Shown here: positions 1 through 10,232 of the stretch, in pieces
Numbering within the stretch: position 1 is the first letter of the stretch
How the letters are laid out: every line of letters begins with the position of its first letter
Origin: a bacterium
GTDB taxonomy: Bacteria; Myxococcota_A; Polyangia; Nannocystales; Nannocystaceae
Reading direction: 5' to 3'
NCBI GenBank assembly: GCA_024742475.1
Contig: JANSYI010000018.1
Location: 62,001-126,000, forward strand
DNA: 64,000 nucleotides
Notes under the pieces: model-generated
The model's input: the letters and a program-made list of their open reading frames with translations, nothing else
What the model was told of the DNA's origin: nothing
Databases searched by the model: none
Position numbers and translations under genes: made by a program

Positions 1-1
1 T

Positions 2-607
<606 letters not shown>

Positions 608-640
608 CCCCCGAACGCAGAAGGACCGCCCGAGGATCCG

Positions 641-749
641 AGCGACGAGCGAGGGCGCCCGCGCCCGACCCAGGACCCGTCCCAACCACCGACCACCGGT
701 GGCCCCGGAGGAGCGACGAGCGACGAGCGAGGGCGCCTGCGCCCGACCC
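641..749. repeat. Pair of 31-bp direct repeats, one mismatch
   Basis: The stretch at 641-671 recurs at 719-749 with one difference (C versus T); both begin AGCGACGAGCGAGGGCGC and end GCGCCCGACCC. They lie between two convergent genes. No coding role is seen. They may be a small intergenic repeat family or part of a bidirectional terminator region. Confidence 0.7.
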
Positions 750-785
750 GGGAGGGGTGAGCGAAGGGGGCTCCGCCCCCGCAGC

Positions 786-809
786 GAGGGGAACCAGGCG
801 GTTCCCCTC
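786..809. terminator. Perfect 10-bp stem-loop between convergent genes
   Basis: GAGGGGAACC (786-795), loop AGGC, and GGTTCCCCTC (800-809) form a perfect hairpin five bases beyond the stop of the minus-strand receptor. A smaller G5C/GC5 hairpin sits at 766-780. There is no clear U-tract, so this is either a bidirectional terminator or an mRNA 3'-end stabiliser. Confidence 0.5.
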
Positions 810-814
810 CAAGA

Positions 815-3800
815 CTAGAACCGCAACTGCAAGTCGAACTGAGCGGCCAACGGCGTCTGAAAGCTCGACTCGACCCCGAAGTTGCCCTGCCGCGGAAGGA
901 TCGTCCGCTGAAAGAACTCGGTGGGGTTGCTGCTGTCTTGAATCTTGGTGTGCTTGAGGTCGGAGAGCTCACCGCCGGCCACGGGCCTGGTGTTCGAGAA
1001 CGAGTACACCTCGTCGACTCGCAGGACGGCCTTTGCATTGGTGACGTTGAACAACCTGGCGCCGACTTCGAGCTCGAGGTTGCCGGGCAGCGGGTAGGCG
1101 TAGTTCAGGCTCACGTTCACGGAGTAGTTCGGCTCCACGCGCCCACCGGCGCCCCGCGGCAGGACGTACACCGCGAACTGGCCCGGATAGCGGTTGTTGT
1201 CGGCCCGCATCGAGATCGGGTAGCCAGAGCGGAAGTTCGTGGACGTGCCCAGGGTCAGTCGCCCCGCCTCTTGAAGGTCGAACGAGTAGAACCCGTTGAC
1301 CTTGACCTGGTGCGGCGAGTCGAACGCCAGGGGGCCGAAGCTGTTTCGGACGAGCTCGGGGATGTCGAACTGCGTCGAGGCGCCGATGTTCACCGCGCCA
1401 CTGACCGGGTCGATGTACCCGTCGTAGTTCCCTACCCGGCGGCTGTAGCTGTAGCTCCCGATCACCATCCAGTTCTTGGCGAACCGCTTCTTCAACTCGA
1501 ACGTGAAGGCATCGAAGTTCCGGGTCGGCTTATCGAACGAAGAGCCGACCTTGCCGTACGCGTCGACCAAGAACTCGCAACGTTGCAGCTCTCTGGCGAT
1601 CTGGGGGCGCTCTGCCGCATCCATCTCCAGCCCATTGAGCTGCGACTGCAGCCCGTCGCATCGCGCCTGCTCGGCGTTGATGTCGGCCTGCGAGACCGCC
1701 TCCCCCGGGTTGGCGATGATGAAGTTGAGTCCACCGTTGGTCGAGATGTCCTCGACCGCGCGCCCGAGGTCGGTGTGCTGCCAGCGCACGCCGAGCGTGA
1801 GGTCCTCGATGACCTCTTGCTCGTAGCCCATCTGGATCTGTTGGTTGTACTGACCACGAAGGTTGGGCACCACCGCCCCCTCCGTCAGCTGCGTGGTCGC
1901 TTGGTTGAAGTCCACGCAGTACTCGGTGGGCTGTCCGTCGCGGAGCTTGAAGCGCTCGACGCCGTCGATGATCGAGCCCGTGCCCGCGCCGCAGTCCGCG
2001 TTGCGATAGCTGCGAATCACGTTGACCTGCCCACCGAAGACCCTTGAGTTCAGCTGCAGAGGAAGCGGCTGGTAGAACCACCCGTAGCTGGCGAACAGGC
2101 GCGACTTGCCCTCATCGGTCCAGTCGTAGACCACCCCCACGCGCGGAGCGACGTTGTCGTTGATGAACACCGCGCTATCGCCGTTGATATCGCGCATGTC
2201 CTGAAGCTCCCAGCGCACACCCGCGCTGAGGAAGAGGTTGGTTCGGATAGCCCACTTGTCCTGCAGGAACACACCGTAGTTGGTGGTCGACGTGGTCTCG
2301 TCATATGCGCTCGCACGGATGCCCGCACCGAGGGGGTTGGCGATAGCCCGCAACTCGCCGGTCTCCTTGCGCACGCGTCCAAAGCCGACCGTGGTGCGCC
2401 TGTCGGGGTTGTCCGTGTCCACGATGATGCGGCGATGGTTGTCGACGCGCGTCGTGTTGTTGAGCTGATACCCCTGCGTGGGGTCGTAGCAGTACTCGCC
2501 GCCACCGCTCTGACCGGCCTCGCAGTTGTCGTAGAAGTCACTGTCGTTCTGCCCAGAGAAGCGGCTGAGGGTGTCGTTTTGCAGGTGCTCGACGTGGGCG
2601 CCGTACTTGAGCTGATGCGATCCCGCCCGGCGGGTGGCCAAGAAGTGTGTGAGCGCGAAACGGGCCTCGAAGCGCCGCTCCTTGAGCGTGGAGTAGTTTC
2701 CGATGCCGCCCGAGAGCCAGCGCCGCGTCGGACAGGCGAGGCCCGGAAGGTCCGACTCGTTGCAGGCCTGCTCGACACCCGGCACGAGCGATCGCCTGTC
2801 CTGGACGAAGTTGAACAGGTTCGCCCCCTGGTTGTCCTGCTCCTGCGTCATCGGCAGGTGGTAGAGGTCCGGGTTCTCGAGCTTCCACGCGTCCTGGCGT
2901 GCGAACTGCGTAAATCCCAACCCCGCGTCGATCTCGATCTTGTCCTTGGCCACGCGCCCGAGGTAGCCCACACCAACGGACGTGAAGTTGCCGCGGTCCC
3001 ACCCGAGGACACCGTTGACGAGGCCGTTACCCGTGTTGGAACCACCGCCGAGCGGGTCGGCGTTCTGTGCCGTACCGAACGAGGACGGATCGAGGTTCAG
3101 CGCAGGGCGTCGATACGCGCGGCGCTGAAAGCTAGGGCCACCACGGGCGGTGAACTGCAGCCGATGCTTCGGGTTGATCGCCCAGTCGAGCCCCAGTTGG
3201 TAGCCGATACCCACGCTTCCGGTCTTGAAGCGCTGCTCGGCGAACTTCTCCGTCTGGATGTAATCTCCGCCGTCGACGCAATCGAAGTTGCCGTTCTGGT
3301 AGGGGCACCCTTCGAACCCGCCCGAACCATCCTTGTCGACGCGGGAGTAGAACGATTGAATCAGCGACGCTCGCCCTCCAGTGGCCGACACTGCGGCGGA
3401 CCAGAAGAGCTTGTCCTTGACGATCGGACCGCTCGCGACGATGACACCCTGCATCAGGTAGTCGGGCACCTCGACGGTGCGCACGGCGTTGTCGGTCGCG
3501 AGGATGAACCGGGGCTTTGCGAGCCGCGGCGTGTAGGTGAACCGTGCGGTTCCGCGGACCTTGTTGCTTCCCGAGACCCGCCGCGCAATCACCTGTCCTC
3601 CGCCTGCACCGCCGAACTCCGCGTCGTATCCCGATTCCTGGACTTCGACGTCCGCGATGAACTCCTGCACGATCGACGCGCCGAGGGTGCCGAACGTGGG
3701 GCTGCTCGCCTTGACGCCGTCGACGGTGTAGCTGGTCTCGACGCTGGACACCCCCGCCAACGCCGTGCCCGCGCTGTCCTCGTTCGCGGTGGCCGACGCC

Positions 3801-4297
3801 TTGACCACAGCCTCGAAGTCGCGCGATCCGTCGCCAACGGGGATGTTGCGGAAGTCCTCGGTCGAGTAGGACTCGCCGACCGCAGAGTCGACGCGCAGCG
3901 ACTTGACGGTGATGTCTCGGACGATCTCGTCCTTGGGGTCCACCATGAAGTTCACCCGCAGCCGCTGCGAACGCTGCAGCTTGACGACCTTGTTGACGTT
4001 GGCCTGCCCGATGAAGACCTGTACGGTGTAGACGCCGGTGGGCAGGTTCTTGAACGCGTACAGACCGTTGGAGGACGTCTGCACCTGACGCTCGCCTTGC
4101 AGACAGTTGCACTGCAGGATCACCAGCGCGTTGGGGATCTTCTCCTTCGTGTCTTCGTTGGTGACCTGCCCGACGATCGTCCCCTTGTCTGCAGCCTCGG
4201 CAGACCGCGGCGTCGCGAGCAGGACGAGACCCGCGGCCGCGACCCCGAGCGAAAGCGGCAGACTCAAACAGATTGGCAACGAACGAGCACGTTTCAC
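815..4297 (-). CDS. TonB-dependent receptor, Oar/carboxypeptidase-regulatory type, copy 1
   Basis: About 1160 residues. The order is signal peptide (hydrophobic core ending near ATPRSAEA), a CarboxypepD_reg-like beta-sandwich (~residues 40-120) carrying a Cys-x-Cys motif (QCNCLQG), a plug-like region with VEVQESGYDAEFGGAGGGQV, then a long outer-membrane beta-barrel ending in the aromatic C-terminus FDLQLRF typical of BAM substrates. The GTG at 4297 is preferred over the ATG at 4351 because it follows GGAG and matches the start of the neighbouring paralogue. The protein should sit in the outer membrane and import or secrete an unknown substrate using TonB/ExbBD energy. It is closely similar to the next gene upstream, suggesting a recent tandem duplication. 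Confidence 0.85.
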   Translation of the reverse strand: MKRARSLPICLSLPLSLGVAAAGLVLLATPRSAEAADKGTIVGQVTNEDTKEKIPNALVILQCNCLQGERQVQTSSNGLYAFKNLPTGVYTVQVFIGQANVNKVVKLQRSQRLRVNFMVDPKDEIVRDITVKSLRVDSAVGESYSTEDFRNIPVGDGSRDFEAVVKASATANEDSAGTALAGVSSVETSYTVDGVKASSPTFGTLGASIVQEFIADVEVQESGYDAEFGGAGGGQVIARRVSGSNKVRGTARFTYTPRLAKPRFILATDNAVRTVEVPDYLMQGVIVASGPIVKDKLFWSAAVSATGGRASLIQSFYSRVDKDGSGGFEGCPYQNGNFDCVDGGDYIQTEKFAEQRFKTGSVGIGYQLGLDWAINPKHRLQFTARGGPSFQRRAYRRPALNLDPSSFGTAQNADPLGGGSNTGNGLVNGVLGWDRGNFTSVGVGYLGRVAKDKIEIDAGLGFTQFARQDAWKLENPDLYHLPMTQEQDNQGANLFNFVQDRRSLVPGVEQACNESDLPGLACPTRRWLSGGIGNYSTLKERRFEARFALTHFLATRRAGSHQLKYGAHVEHLQNDTLSRFSGQNDSDFYDNCEAGQSGGGEYCYDPTQGYQLNNTTRVDNHRRIIVDTDNPDRRTTVGFGRVRKETGELRAIANPLGAGIRASAYDETTSTTNYGVFLQDKWAIRTNLFLSAGVRWELQDMRDINGDSAVFINDNVAPRVGVVYDWTDEGKSRLFASYGWFYQPLPLQLNSRVFGGQVNVIRSYRNADCGAGTGSIIDGVERFKLRDGQPTEYCVDFNQATTQLTEGAVVPNLRGQYNQQIQMGYEQEVIEDLTLGVRWQHTDLGRAVEDISTNGGLNFIIANPGEAVSQADINAEQARCDGLQSQLNGLEMDAAERPQIARELQRCEFLVDAYGKVGSSFDKPTRNFDAFTFELKKRFAKNWMVIGSYSYSRRVGNYDGYIDPVSGAVNIGASTQFDIPELVRNSFGPLAFDSPHQVKVNGFYSFDLQEAGRLTLGTSTNFRSGYPISMRADNNRYPGQFAVYVLPRGAGGRVEPNYSVNVSLNYAYPLPGNLELEVGARLFNVTNAKAVLRVDEVYSFSNTRPVAGGELSDLKHTKIQDSSNPTEFFQRTILPRQGNFGVESSFQTPLAAQFDLQLRF

Positions 4298-4605
4298 GAT
4301 GAGCTCCAGTTCGGATCGAGCGATCCGAAGCGAGAACCCCACGGCAAACATGTGAGGTCCCCTTGCGAGCCCAACGCCGCGCGCAGAGACCTCTTACGGG
4401 CGTTTCGTCCCACCCCAAGGCACGCGCTGCTCCACAGGGACCACTCGTCCCCTACGGGACGGCTCGTCCCGAGGGGCGCTCACCTGCCCGGGCCACGCCT
4501 CGCAATTGAAGAAGCGCTGCAGCAGGCCACGCCCGTGCAACGCTTCTCCCTTCGCCCTTCGCCCTTCTCCCGGTGTTGGAGTTGGAGCTGGAGCGAATCG
4601 TTCGC
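4298..4605. other. 308-bp intergenic region between receptor paralogues
   Basis: No gene is seen. At 4447-4470 the sequence GTCCC-CTAC-GGGAC followed by GGCTC-GTCCC offers alternative short stems, possibly a terminator for the upstream receptor. A run of imperfect CCCTTCG/CCCTTCT repeats lies at about 4550-4572. The promoter of the downstream receptor should be here, but no convincing -35/-10 pair was found. Confidence 0.5.
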
Positions 4606-7600
4606 CTAGAACCGCAGCGTCAGGTCGAACTGAGCCGCGAGCGGCGTCTGGAAGCTCGACTCGACCCCGAAGTTGCCCTGCGGAGGAAGAATCGTCCGCT
4701 GGAAGAACTCGGTGGGGTTGCTGCTGTTTTGGATCTTGGTGTGCTTGAGATCCGAGAGCTCACCACCGGCAACCGGGCGGGTGTTGGAGAACGAGTAGAC
4801 CTCGTCGACCCGAAGCACCGCCTTGGCGTTGGTGATGTTGAACAGCCGCGCTCCAACCTCGATCTCGAGGTCGCCGGGCAGCGGGTACGCGTAGTTGACC
4901 GACACGTTCCAGCTGTAGGTGGGCTCGACGCGGCCACCCGCGCCACGCGGAAGCACGTAGACCGCGAACTGGCCGGGGTAGCGGTTGTTGTCGGCGCGAA
5001 GCGAGATCGGGTAACCTGAGCGGAAGTTCGCCGAGGTGCCGAACGTCAGGCGGCCAGCCTCTTGAAGGTCGAACGAGTAGAACCCGTTGACCTTGAAGCG
5101 GTGCGGCGTGTTGAACGACAGCGGACCGAAGCTGTTGCGGACGAGCTCGGGGATGTCGAACTGCGTCGAGGCGCCGAGGTTGATGGCACCGGTGATCGGG
5201 TCGACGAAGCCGTCGTAGTTTCCGACCAGGCGGCTGTAGGTGTAGCTACCGATGACCAGCCAGTTGCGAGCGAAGCGCTTCTTCAGCTCGAAGGTGAACG
5301 CGTCGAAGTTTCGCACCGGCTTGTCGAACAGGCTGCCGACCTTGCCGTACGCGTCGACCAGGAACTCGCAGCGTTGGAGCTCGCGAGCGATCTGCGAGCG
5401 CTCCGGGGCGTCCATCTCGAGGCCGTCGAGCTGCCCCTGCAGGTTGTCGCAGCGCGCCTGCTCGGCGTTGATGTCGGCCTGCGAGACGTTCTCGCCGGGG
5501 TTGGCGATGATGAAGTTCAGGCCACCGTTGGTCGAGATGTCCTCGACCGCACGACCGAGGTCGGTGTGCTGCCAGCGAACCCCGAGCGTGAGGTCCTCGA
5601 TGACCTCCTGCTCGTAGCCCATCTGGAACTGCTGGTTGTACTGACCGCGCAGGTTCGGGACGACGGCGCCCTCGGTGAGCTGGGTGGTGCCCGCGTTGAA
5701 GTCGACGCAGTACTCGGTCGGCTGACCGTCGCGCAGCTTCAGTCGAGACTCGCCGTCGATGTTGACGCTCGAGCCCTCGAGGCAGTCCGCGTTGCGGTAG
5801 GTCCGGGTGACGTTGACGAGGCCACCGAAGACCCGCGAGTTCAGCTGCAGCGGCAGCGGCTGGTAGAACCACCCGTAGCTGGCGAACAAGCGGGACTTGC
5901 CCTCGTCGGTCCAGTCGTAGACGACGCCGACCCGAGGACCGACGTTGTCGTTGATGAAGACCGCGCGGTCACCGTTGATGTCGCGCATGTCCTGCAGCTC
6001 CCAGCGCACGCCGGCGCTGAGGAACAAGTTGGACAGGATCGCCCACTTGTCCTGGAGGAACATCCCGTAGTTGGTCGTCGAGGTCGTCTCGGCGTAGGCG
6101 GCGGAACGGATGCCCGCGCCCAGAGGCGTGGCGATCGCTCGAAGCTCGCCCTCTTCCTTGCGGACGCGGCCGAAGCCGATCGACCGACGGCTGTCGGGGT
6201 TGTCGGTGTCGACGATGACGAGGCGGTTGTTGTTGACCCGCGTCGCGTTGCTGATCTGGTAGCCGTCGACGGGGTCGTAGCAGTACTCGCCGCCGCCGCT
6301 CTGGCCAGCATCACAGTTGTTGTAGAAGTCGCCGTCGTTGGCACCCGAGTACTGGCTTCGCGTGTCGCGCTGAAGCCACTCGACCTGGGCACCGTACTTG
6401 AGCTGGTGAGAGCCCGCGCGCCGCGTGCTGATGAAGTGTGTCAGCGCGAAGCGCCCCTCGACGCGTCGCGACTTGTCGGCGGAGTAGTTGCCGATACCGC
6501 CCGAGAGCCAGCGACGTGTCGGACACGCCAGGCCCGGGAGGTCGGAGCGGTTGCACGCATCTTCGACGCCTGCCACCAAGGAGCGCTTGTTGTCCTGGTC
6601 GAGGAACGTGAAGAGGTTGGCGCCCTGGGCGTCCTGCTGCTGCGTGGCGGGCAGGTCGTAGAACTCGGGGTTGTCGAGTCGCCAGGCCTCTTGGCTGGTG
6701 AACTGCGAGAAGCTCAGACCCGCGTCGATCTCGAGCTTGTCGTCGGCGACCCGCCCGAGGTAGCCGAGGCTGACCGTGGTGAAGTTGCCGCGGTCCCAGC
6801 CGAAGTGATCGTTGACCACGCCGTTGGCGGTGGCCGCACCGCCGCCGAGCGGGTCGGCGTTTTGCGCCGTGCCGAACGACGAAGGATCGAGGTTGGTGGC
6901 CGGGCGGCGGTAGGAGCGACGCTGGAACCCGGGGCCGCCGAGCACGGTGGCGCGCAGGCGGTGCTTGGGGTTGATGGCCCAGTCGATGCCGATCTGGTAG
7001 CCGACGCTCACGTTGCCGGTGCGGAAGCGCTGCTCGGCGAACTTCTCGGTCTGGATGTAGTCACCGCCGTCGACGCAGTCGAAGTCGCCGTTTTGGAACG
7101 GGCAGTCTTCGAAGCCGCCGGAGTTGTCCTTGTCGACGCGCGAGTGGAACGACTGGATCAACGAGGCGCGACCGCCGGTGGCCGAGACGGCAGCCGACCA
7201 GAAGAGCTTGTCCTTGATGATCGGCCCGCTCGCCGCGACGACCCCCTGGAGCAGGTAGTCGGGGACCTCGATCGCGCGGACCGCGTTGTCGGTGGCGAGG
7301 ATGAAGCGCGGCTGCGCGAGGCGAGGCGTGTAGGTGAAGCGCGCGGTGCCGCGAACCTTGTTGCTGCCCGAGATCCGACGCGCGGAGACCTGGCCACCCG
7401 CGGCGCCGCCGAACTCGGCCTCGTATCCAGACTCCTGGACCTCGACCTCTTCGATGAACTCCTGAACGATCGAGGCGCCGACCGTACCGAAGCTGGGGTT
7501 GTTCACGTTTGCGCCTTCGACCGTGTACTTGGACTCGGCGCTGGTCGTACCCGCCAGGGAGATGCCCGCGGAGTCGCGCGACGCGGTCGCCGAGGCTTCG

Positions 7601-8118
7601 ACCACCTGGGTGAAGTCGCGACCGGCGGTCTCGCCGACGGGGATGTTCTTGAACTCGTCCATCGAGATGGACTGGCCGACCGTGGTGTCCTGCTTCACCG
7701 CGACGGGCTTGACGCGAATCGTCCGCTTGAACTCGTTGTTCGGGTCGATCTTGAAGTTCGCGCGAAACTTTGCGGCCCGCGGGAGGGTCGTGACCTTGGA
7801 GACGTCGGCTTGGCCGGCGAGCACCTGGATCGTGTAGGTGCCTGGAGGCAGCGACTTGAACGCGTACAGACCGTTCGCGTTGGTGGTCGCCTCGCGCGTG
7901 CCTTGCAGGCAGTTACACTGAAGCACGACGATCGCGTTGGCCATGCGCTCGCCCGTCTTCTCGTTCGTCACGACGCCGCTGATCGAGCCGTTCTCGGCGG
8001 CTTGTGCGGACGCGGGTGCGAGCAAGAGGACGCCAGTGGCGGCGGTGCCGACGACCGGAAGGCCGAGCGAGAGCGGCAAAGTCAGGAAGAGGTTCTTGAG
8101 CGAACGAGCGCGGTTCAC
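4606..8118 (-). CDS. TonB-dependent receptor, Oar/carboxypeptidase-regulatory type, copy 2
   Basis: About 1170 residues, with the same architecture as copy 1: signal peptide ending near APASAQA, an N-terminal CarboxypepD_reg-like domain with the same QCNCLQG motif, an Oar-type plug region, and a barrel ending FDLTLRF. Many blocks of the barrel are identical between the copies, for example RLFASYGWFYQPLPLQLNSR, while surface-loop segments and the region after the CxC domain differ. The GTG at 8118 is chosen because AAGGAG lies six bases upstream and the signal peptide then begins normally; the ATG at 8256 would add a charged non-signal extension. The ligand cannot be told from sequence. Confidence 0.85.
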   Translation of the reverse strand: MNRARSLKNLFLTLPLSLGLPVVGTAATGVLLLAPASAQAAENGSISGVVTNEKTGERMANAIVVLQCNCLQGTREATTNANGLYAFKSLPPGTYTIQVLAGQADVSKVTTLPRAAKFRANFKIDPNNEFKRTIRVKPVAVKQDTTVGQSISMDEFKNIPVGETAGRDFTQVVEASATASRDSAGISLAGTTSAESKYTVEGANVNNPSFGTVGASIVQEFIEEVEVQESGYEAEFGGAAGGQVSARRISGSNKVRGTARFTYTPRLAQPRFILATDNAVRAIEVPDYLLQGVVAASGPIIKDKLFWSAAVSATGGRASLIQSFHSRVDKDNSGGFEDCPFQNGDFDCVDGGDYIQTEKFAEQRFRTGNVSVGYQIGIDWAINPKHRLRATVLGGPGFQRRSYRRPATNLDPSSFGTAQNADPLGGGAATANGVVNDHFGWDRGNFTTVSLGYLGRVADDKLEIDAGLSFSQFTSQEAWRLDNPEFYDLPATQQQDAQGANLFTFLDQDNKRSLVAGVEDACNRSDLPGLACPTRRWLSGGIGNYSADKSRRVEGRFALTHFISTRRAGSHQLKYGAQVEWLQRDTRSQYSGANDGDFYNNCDAGQSGGGEYCYDPVDGYQISNATRVNNNRLVIVDTDNPDSRRSIGFGRVRKEEGELRAIATPLGAGIRSAAYAETTSTTNYGMFLQDKWAILSNLFLSAGVRWELQDMRDINGDRAVFINDNVGPRVGVVYDWTDEGKSRLFASYGWFYQPLPLQLNSRVFGGLVNVTRTYRNADCLEGSSVNIDGESRLKLRDGQPTEYCVDFNAGTTQLTEGAVVPNLRGQYNQQFQMGYEQEVIEDLTLGVRWQHTDLGRAVEDISTNGGLNFIIANPGENVSQADINAEQARCDNLQGQLDGLEMDAPERSQIARELQRCEFLVDAYGKVGSLFDKPVRNFDAFTFELKKRFARNWLVIGSYTYSRLVGNYDGFVDPITGAINLGASTQFDIPELVRNSFGPLSFNTPHRFKVNGFYSFDLQEAGRLTFGTSANFRSGYPISLRADNNRYPGQFAVYVLPRGAGGRVEPTYSWNVSVNYAYPLPGDLEIEVGARLFNITNAKAVLRVDEVYSFSNTRPVAGGELSDLKHTKIQNSSNPTEFFQRTILPPQGNFGVESSFQTPLAAQFDLTLRF

Positions 8119-8463
8119 GGTGGGCTCCTTCTCGGGCCTGGGTGGCTGAAAGCCGGGGGCTCCGCAGCCAGGGTTGGAGCCCGAAGAAATCGGTCCTCCA
8201 TCCCTACGGCCCGAAAAATCGGGCTGCGCTCGTATATCACAATGACGCCACGACAAGCACCGGCCACGTGATGGCTTCCCGCGTGACGTGGGTCGGCGAA
8301 CCCGTTCGCCGCCGGACGGGTGCCGGATGCTCCCGAACGCGCATGGGACCGTTCATCCCACGCACTCGGAGATGAGCGTTGAGCATCCGCACGAGGGCGC
8401 GGGCGATCTCCTGGAGCCGGGCGTGCGGCCCCGGAAGAGCCACAGAGGCGGGACCAGGCGGTC
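8119..8463. other. 345-bp intergenic region upstream of the receptor genes
   Basis: No coding sequence is supported. It holds two short hairpins, GGCGAA-CCCG-TTCGCC (8295-8310) and TGGGA-N7-TCCCA (8344-8360), that could end transcription from the TPR gene. On the minus strand a GATATACG stretch near 8231-8238 is a possible -10 for the receptor operon, but without a convincing -35. Confidence 0.45.
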
Positions 8464-9390
8464 TCAGAATCGGCCCGAGAGGACGAGGCCGCGCGAGGTC
8501 GGGAGGATGCGCAGGTCGGACAGCCCACGCTCCCACTGCTTGGTGCGCTTGTTGCCCTCGTTGTAGACCAGCCCGCCCGCGACCAGCGCGACGATGCCGG
8601 CTCCCCCGAGCCCCACGCCGAGCGCCACGGTCAGGCTGTTGGCCTGGTTGCCGTTGTTTCGCCAGGTGTCGATCTCGCCCTGGATTCGCTCGCACTCCGA
8701 GCCGGTGTTGTTGGTGTCGCAACCCGTGCTCTCCTGTTCGTCGAGCGAGTTGCGCAGCTTGGAACTGAACTCTTGTCCCTTGATCCCGAAGAACGCCGCC
8801 ATGGCCACGCCCGTCAGCGCGATTGCGCCGCCGCCGATCATCGTGCCCATGCCCGCCAGACGTAGGGTGCGGCCGGGGTCGGGACCCATCTTCTCGCGGA
8901 GCTCGTCCCCCTGGGTTGGCTGGACCACCACCGGCGGGGGCGGCTTGTCCTCTTCGGCGGCCTTCTCCGCGTCCGCGATCATCTGGTCGAGCTCGACGAG
9001 CCGCTCGGGGGCGTCATCGGGATCGATGTCGGGGTTCGCCTTGGCGACCTTGATGAAGTTGTCGAGGATCGCCCGGGCGCGCCGAAGATCCGCGATGTCC
9101 CCCGTGATGGTGTACAGGCCTTTGTACGCCAGCGAGATGTTGTACAGCAGCAGCCCGTTGTCCGAGAGGTCGTAGGCCTGCTCCCACTTCGTGACCGCGG
9201 TCTCGAAGTCGCCGAGGCGGTAGGCCTTGCGACCCTCGTCGTAGAGCTCTTCGGGGCCGGGCTCGGTGGCGCGCGCGGCCGCGGGCGCCGGGGCCACGGT
9301 GAGCGTGGTGCCGGCCACGCTCACGGCCAGCAACAGGCTCCACGCGCGTGAGGAGAGGGGTCGAACCATCATCCGTGTGGAGCGCCGCAT
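8464..9390 (-). CDS. TPR-containing membrane protein of unknown function
   Basis: About 308 residues. An N-terminal signal sequence (SLLLAVSVAGTTLTV, then APAAARA) is followed by TPR-like helices (~35-120), a Pro-rich stretch with PPPPVVVQP, and two hydrophobic segments (around GGGAIALTGVAMAAFFGI and VALGVGLGGAGIVALVAGG) separated by a loop with two cysteines. This exported TPR plus two-TM layout is common among uncharacterised myxobacterial proteins. ATGs at 9396, 9390 and 9372 are all possible, and none has a good ribosome site. It lies 17 bases after murI and probably shares its transcript. Confidence 0.6.
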   Translation of the reverse strand: MRRSTRMMVRPLSSRAWSLLLAVSVAGTTLTVAPAPAAARATEPGPEELYDEGRKAYRLGDFETAVTKWEQAYDLSDNGLLLYNISLAYKGLYTITGDIADLRRARAILDNFIKVAKANPDIDPDDAPERLVELDQMIADAEKAAEEDKPPPPVVVQPTQGDELREKMGPDPGRTLRLAGMGTMIGGGAIALTGVAMAAFFGIKGQEFSSKLRNSLDEQESTGCDTNNTGSECERIQGEIDTWRNNGNQANSLTVALGVGLGGAGIVALVAGGLVYNEGNKRTKQWERGLSDLRILPTSRGLVLSGRF

Positions 9391-9407
9391 AGGCATCTTG
9401 GAGGCTA

Positions 9408-10232
9408 TCACAGGTCGACCAGCTCGACGTCCTCGGGGCGAAGCGAGGTCGCGAGGAACACCGCCCCCACCCTCGCGAACCTCTCGGCGTCGTCCGTCGC
9501 GAGCAACGTCAGGGTTGGTTCGCTCGAAGCGTCGCGGTGTAGGCCCGCGGTGTCGAGTAGGGCCGAGACCGCCGCCGCGGTCGTCCGCGCGGAGTCGACG
9601 ACCCGCACGCCCTCCCCCACCACCGTCTCGACCACGCCTGCGAGGACCGGAAAGTGCGTGCAACCCAAGACGACGGTGTCGAGCTGAGGATCGGCCTCGA
9701 GCCGCGGTTCGAGGTAGCGGCGAGCGGCCAGTTCGGGCACCTCTCCGCGTGTCCAGTCCTCCTCCGCCAGCGCGACGAACAGCGGACACGGCTGACCGAC
9801 CACGACCGCGTCGGGGCGACGCTGCCTGATCGCCCGTTCATAGGCGCCCCCGCGAATGGTCCCCTCGGTGGCGGTGATGAGGATGTGACCGGTCTGCGTC
9901 GCGTCGCAGGCCGCCTGCGCACCGGGCCCAACCACCCCGACCACCGGGAGGGGCCGGAACCGAGCGCGCAGCGGTTCGACCGCGACCGCGGAGACCGTGT
10001 TGCAGGCGAGGACCAAGAGCTTCACCCCCCGGTCGACCAAGACCTGTGCGGCCTGCGACGCGTAGCGCTCGACCGTCTTGGCGCTCTTGGTGCCGTAGGG
10101 CAACCGCGCGGTGTCGCCCAGATAGAGGAACGACTCGTTGGGCAACGCTTCGCGAAGCGCCCGCAGCACGGTCAGGCCGCCGACGCCGGAGTCGAACACT
10201 CCGATGGGAAGCGAGGCCGGTCGGTAGCTCAT
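9408..10232 (-). CDS. murI: Glutamate racemase
   Basis: 274 residues. It interconverts L- and D-glutamate for peptidoglycan synthesis in the cytoplasm. The cofactor-independent racemase signature is complete: FDSGVGG (residues 13-19), the first catalytic Cys77 in LACNT, and the second Cys191 in GCTHFP. Length is normal for the family. The ATG at 10232 overlaps the stop of the acyl-CoA dehydrogenase gene (ATGA), implying translational coupling; longer upstream frames would run through that gene and are rejected. Confidence 0.95.
   Translation of the reverse strand: MSYRPASLPIGVFDSGVGGLTVLRALREALPNESFLYLGDTARLPYGTKSAKTVERYASQAAQVLVDRGVKLLVLACNTVSAVAVEPLRARFRPLPVVGVVGPGAQAACDATQTGHILITATEGTIRGGAYERAIRQRRPDAVVVGQPCPLFVALAEEDWTRGEVPELAARRYLEPRLEADPQLDTVVLGCTHFPVLAGVVETVVGEGVRVVDSARTTAAAVSALLDTAGLHRDASSEPTLTLLATDDAERFARVGAVFLATSLRPEDVELVDL

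Noticed and set aside
2435..8271. Very long open frames on the plus strand opposite the TonB receptor genes (up to ~1070 codons)
   Set aside because: They are mirror frames of high-GC coding DNA with no recognisable domains, rich in Arg/Val/Glu/Leu; the minus strand carries clear signal peptides, domains and barrel endings.
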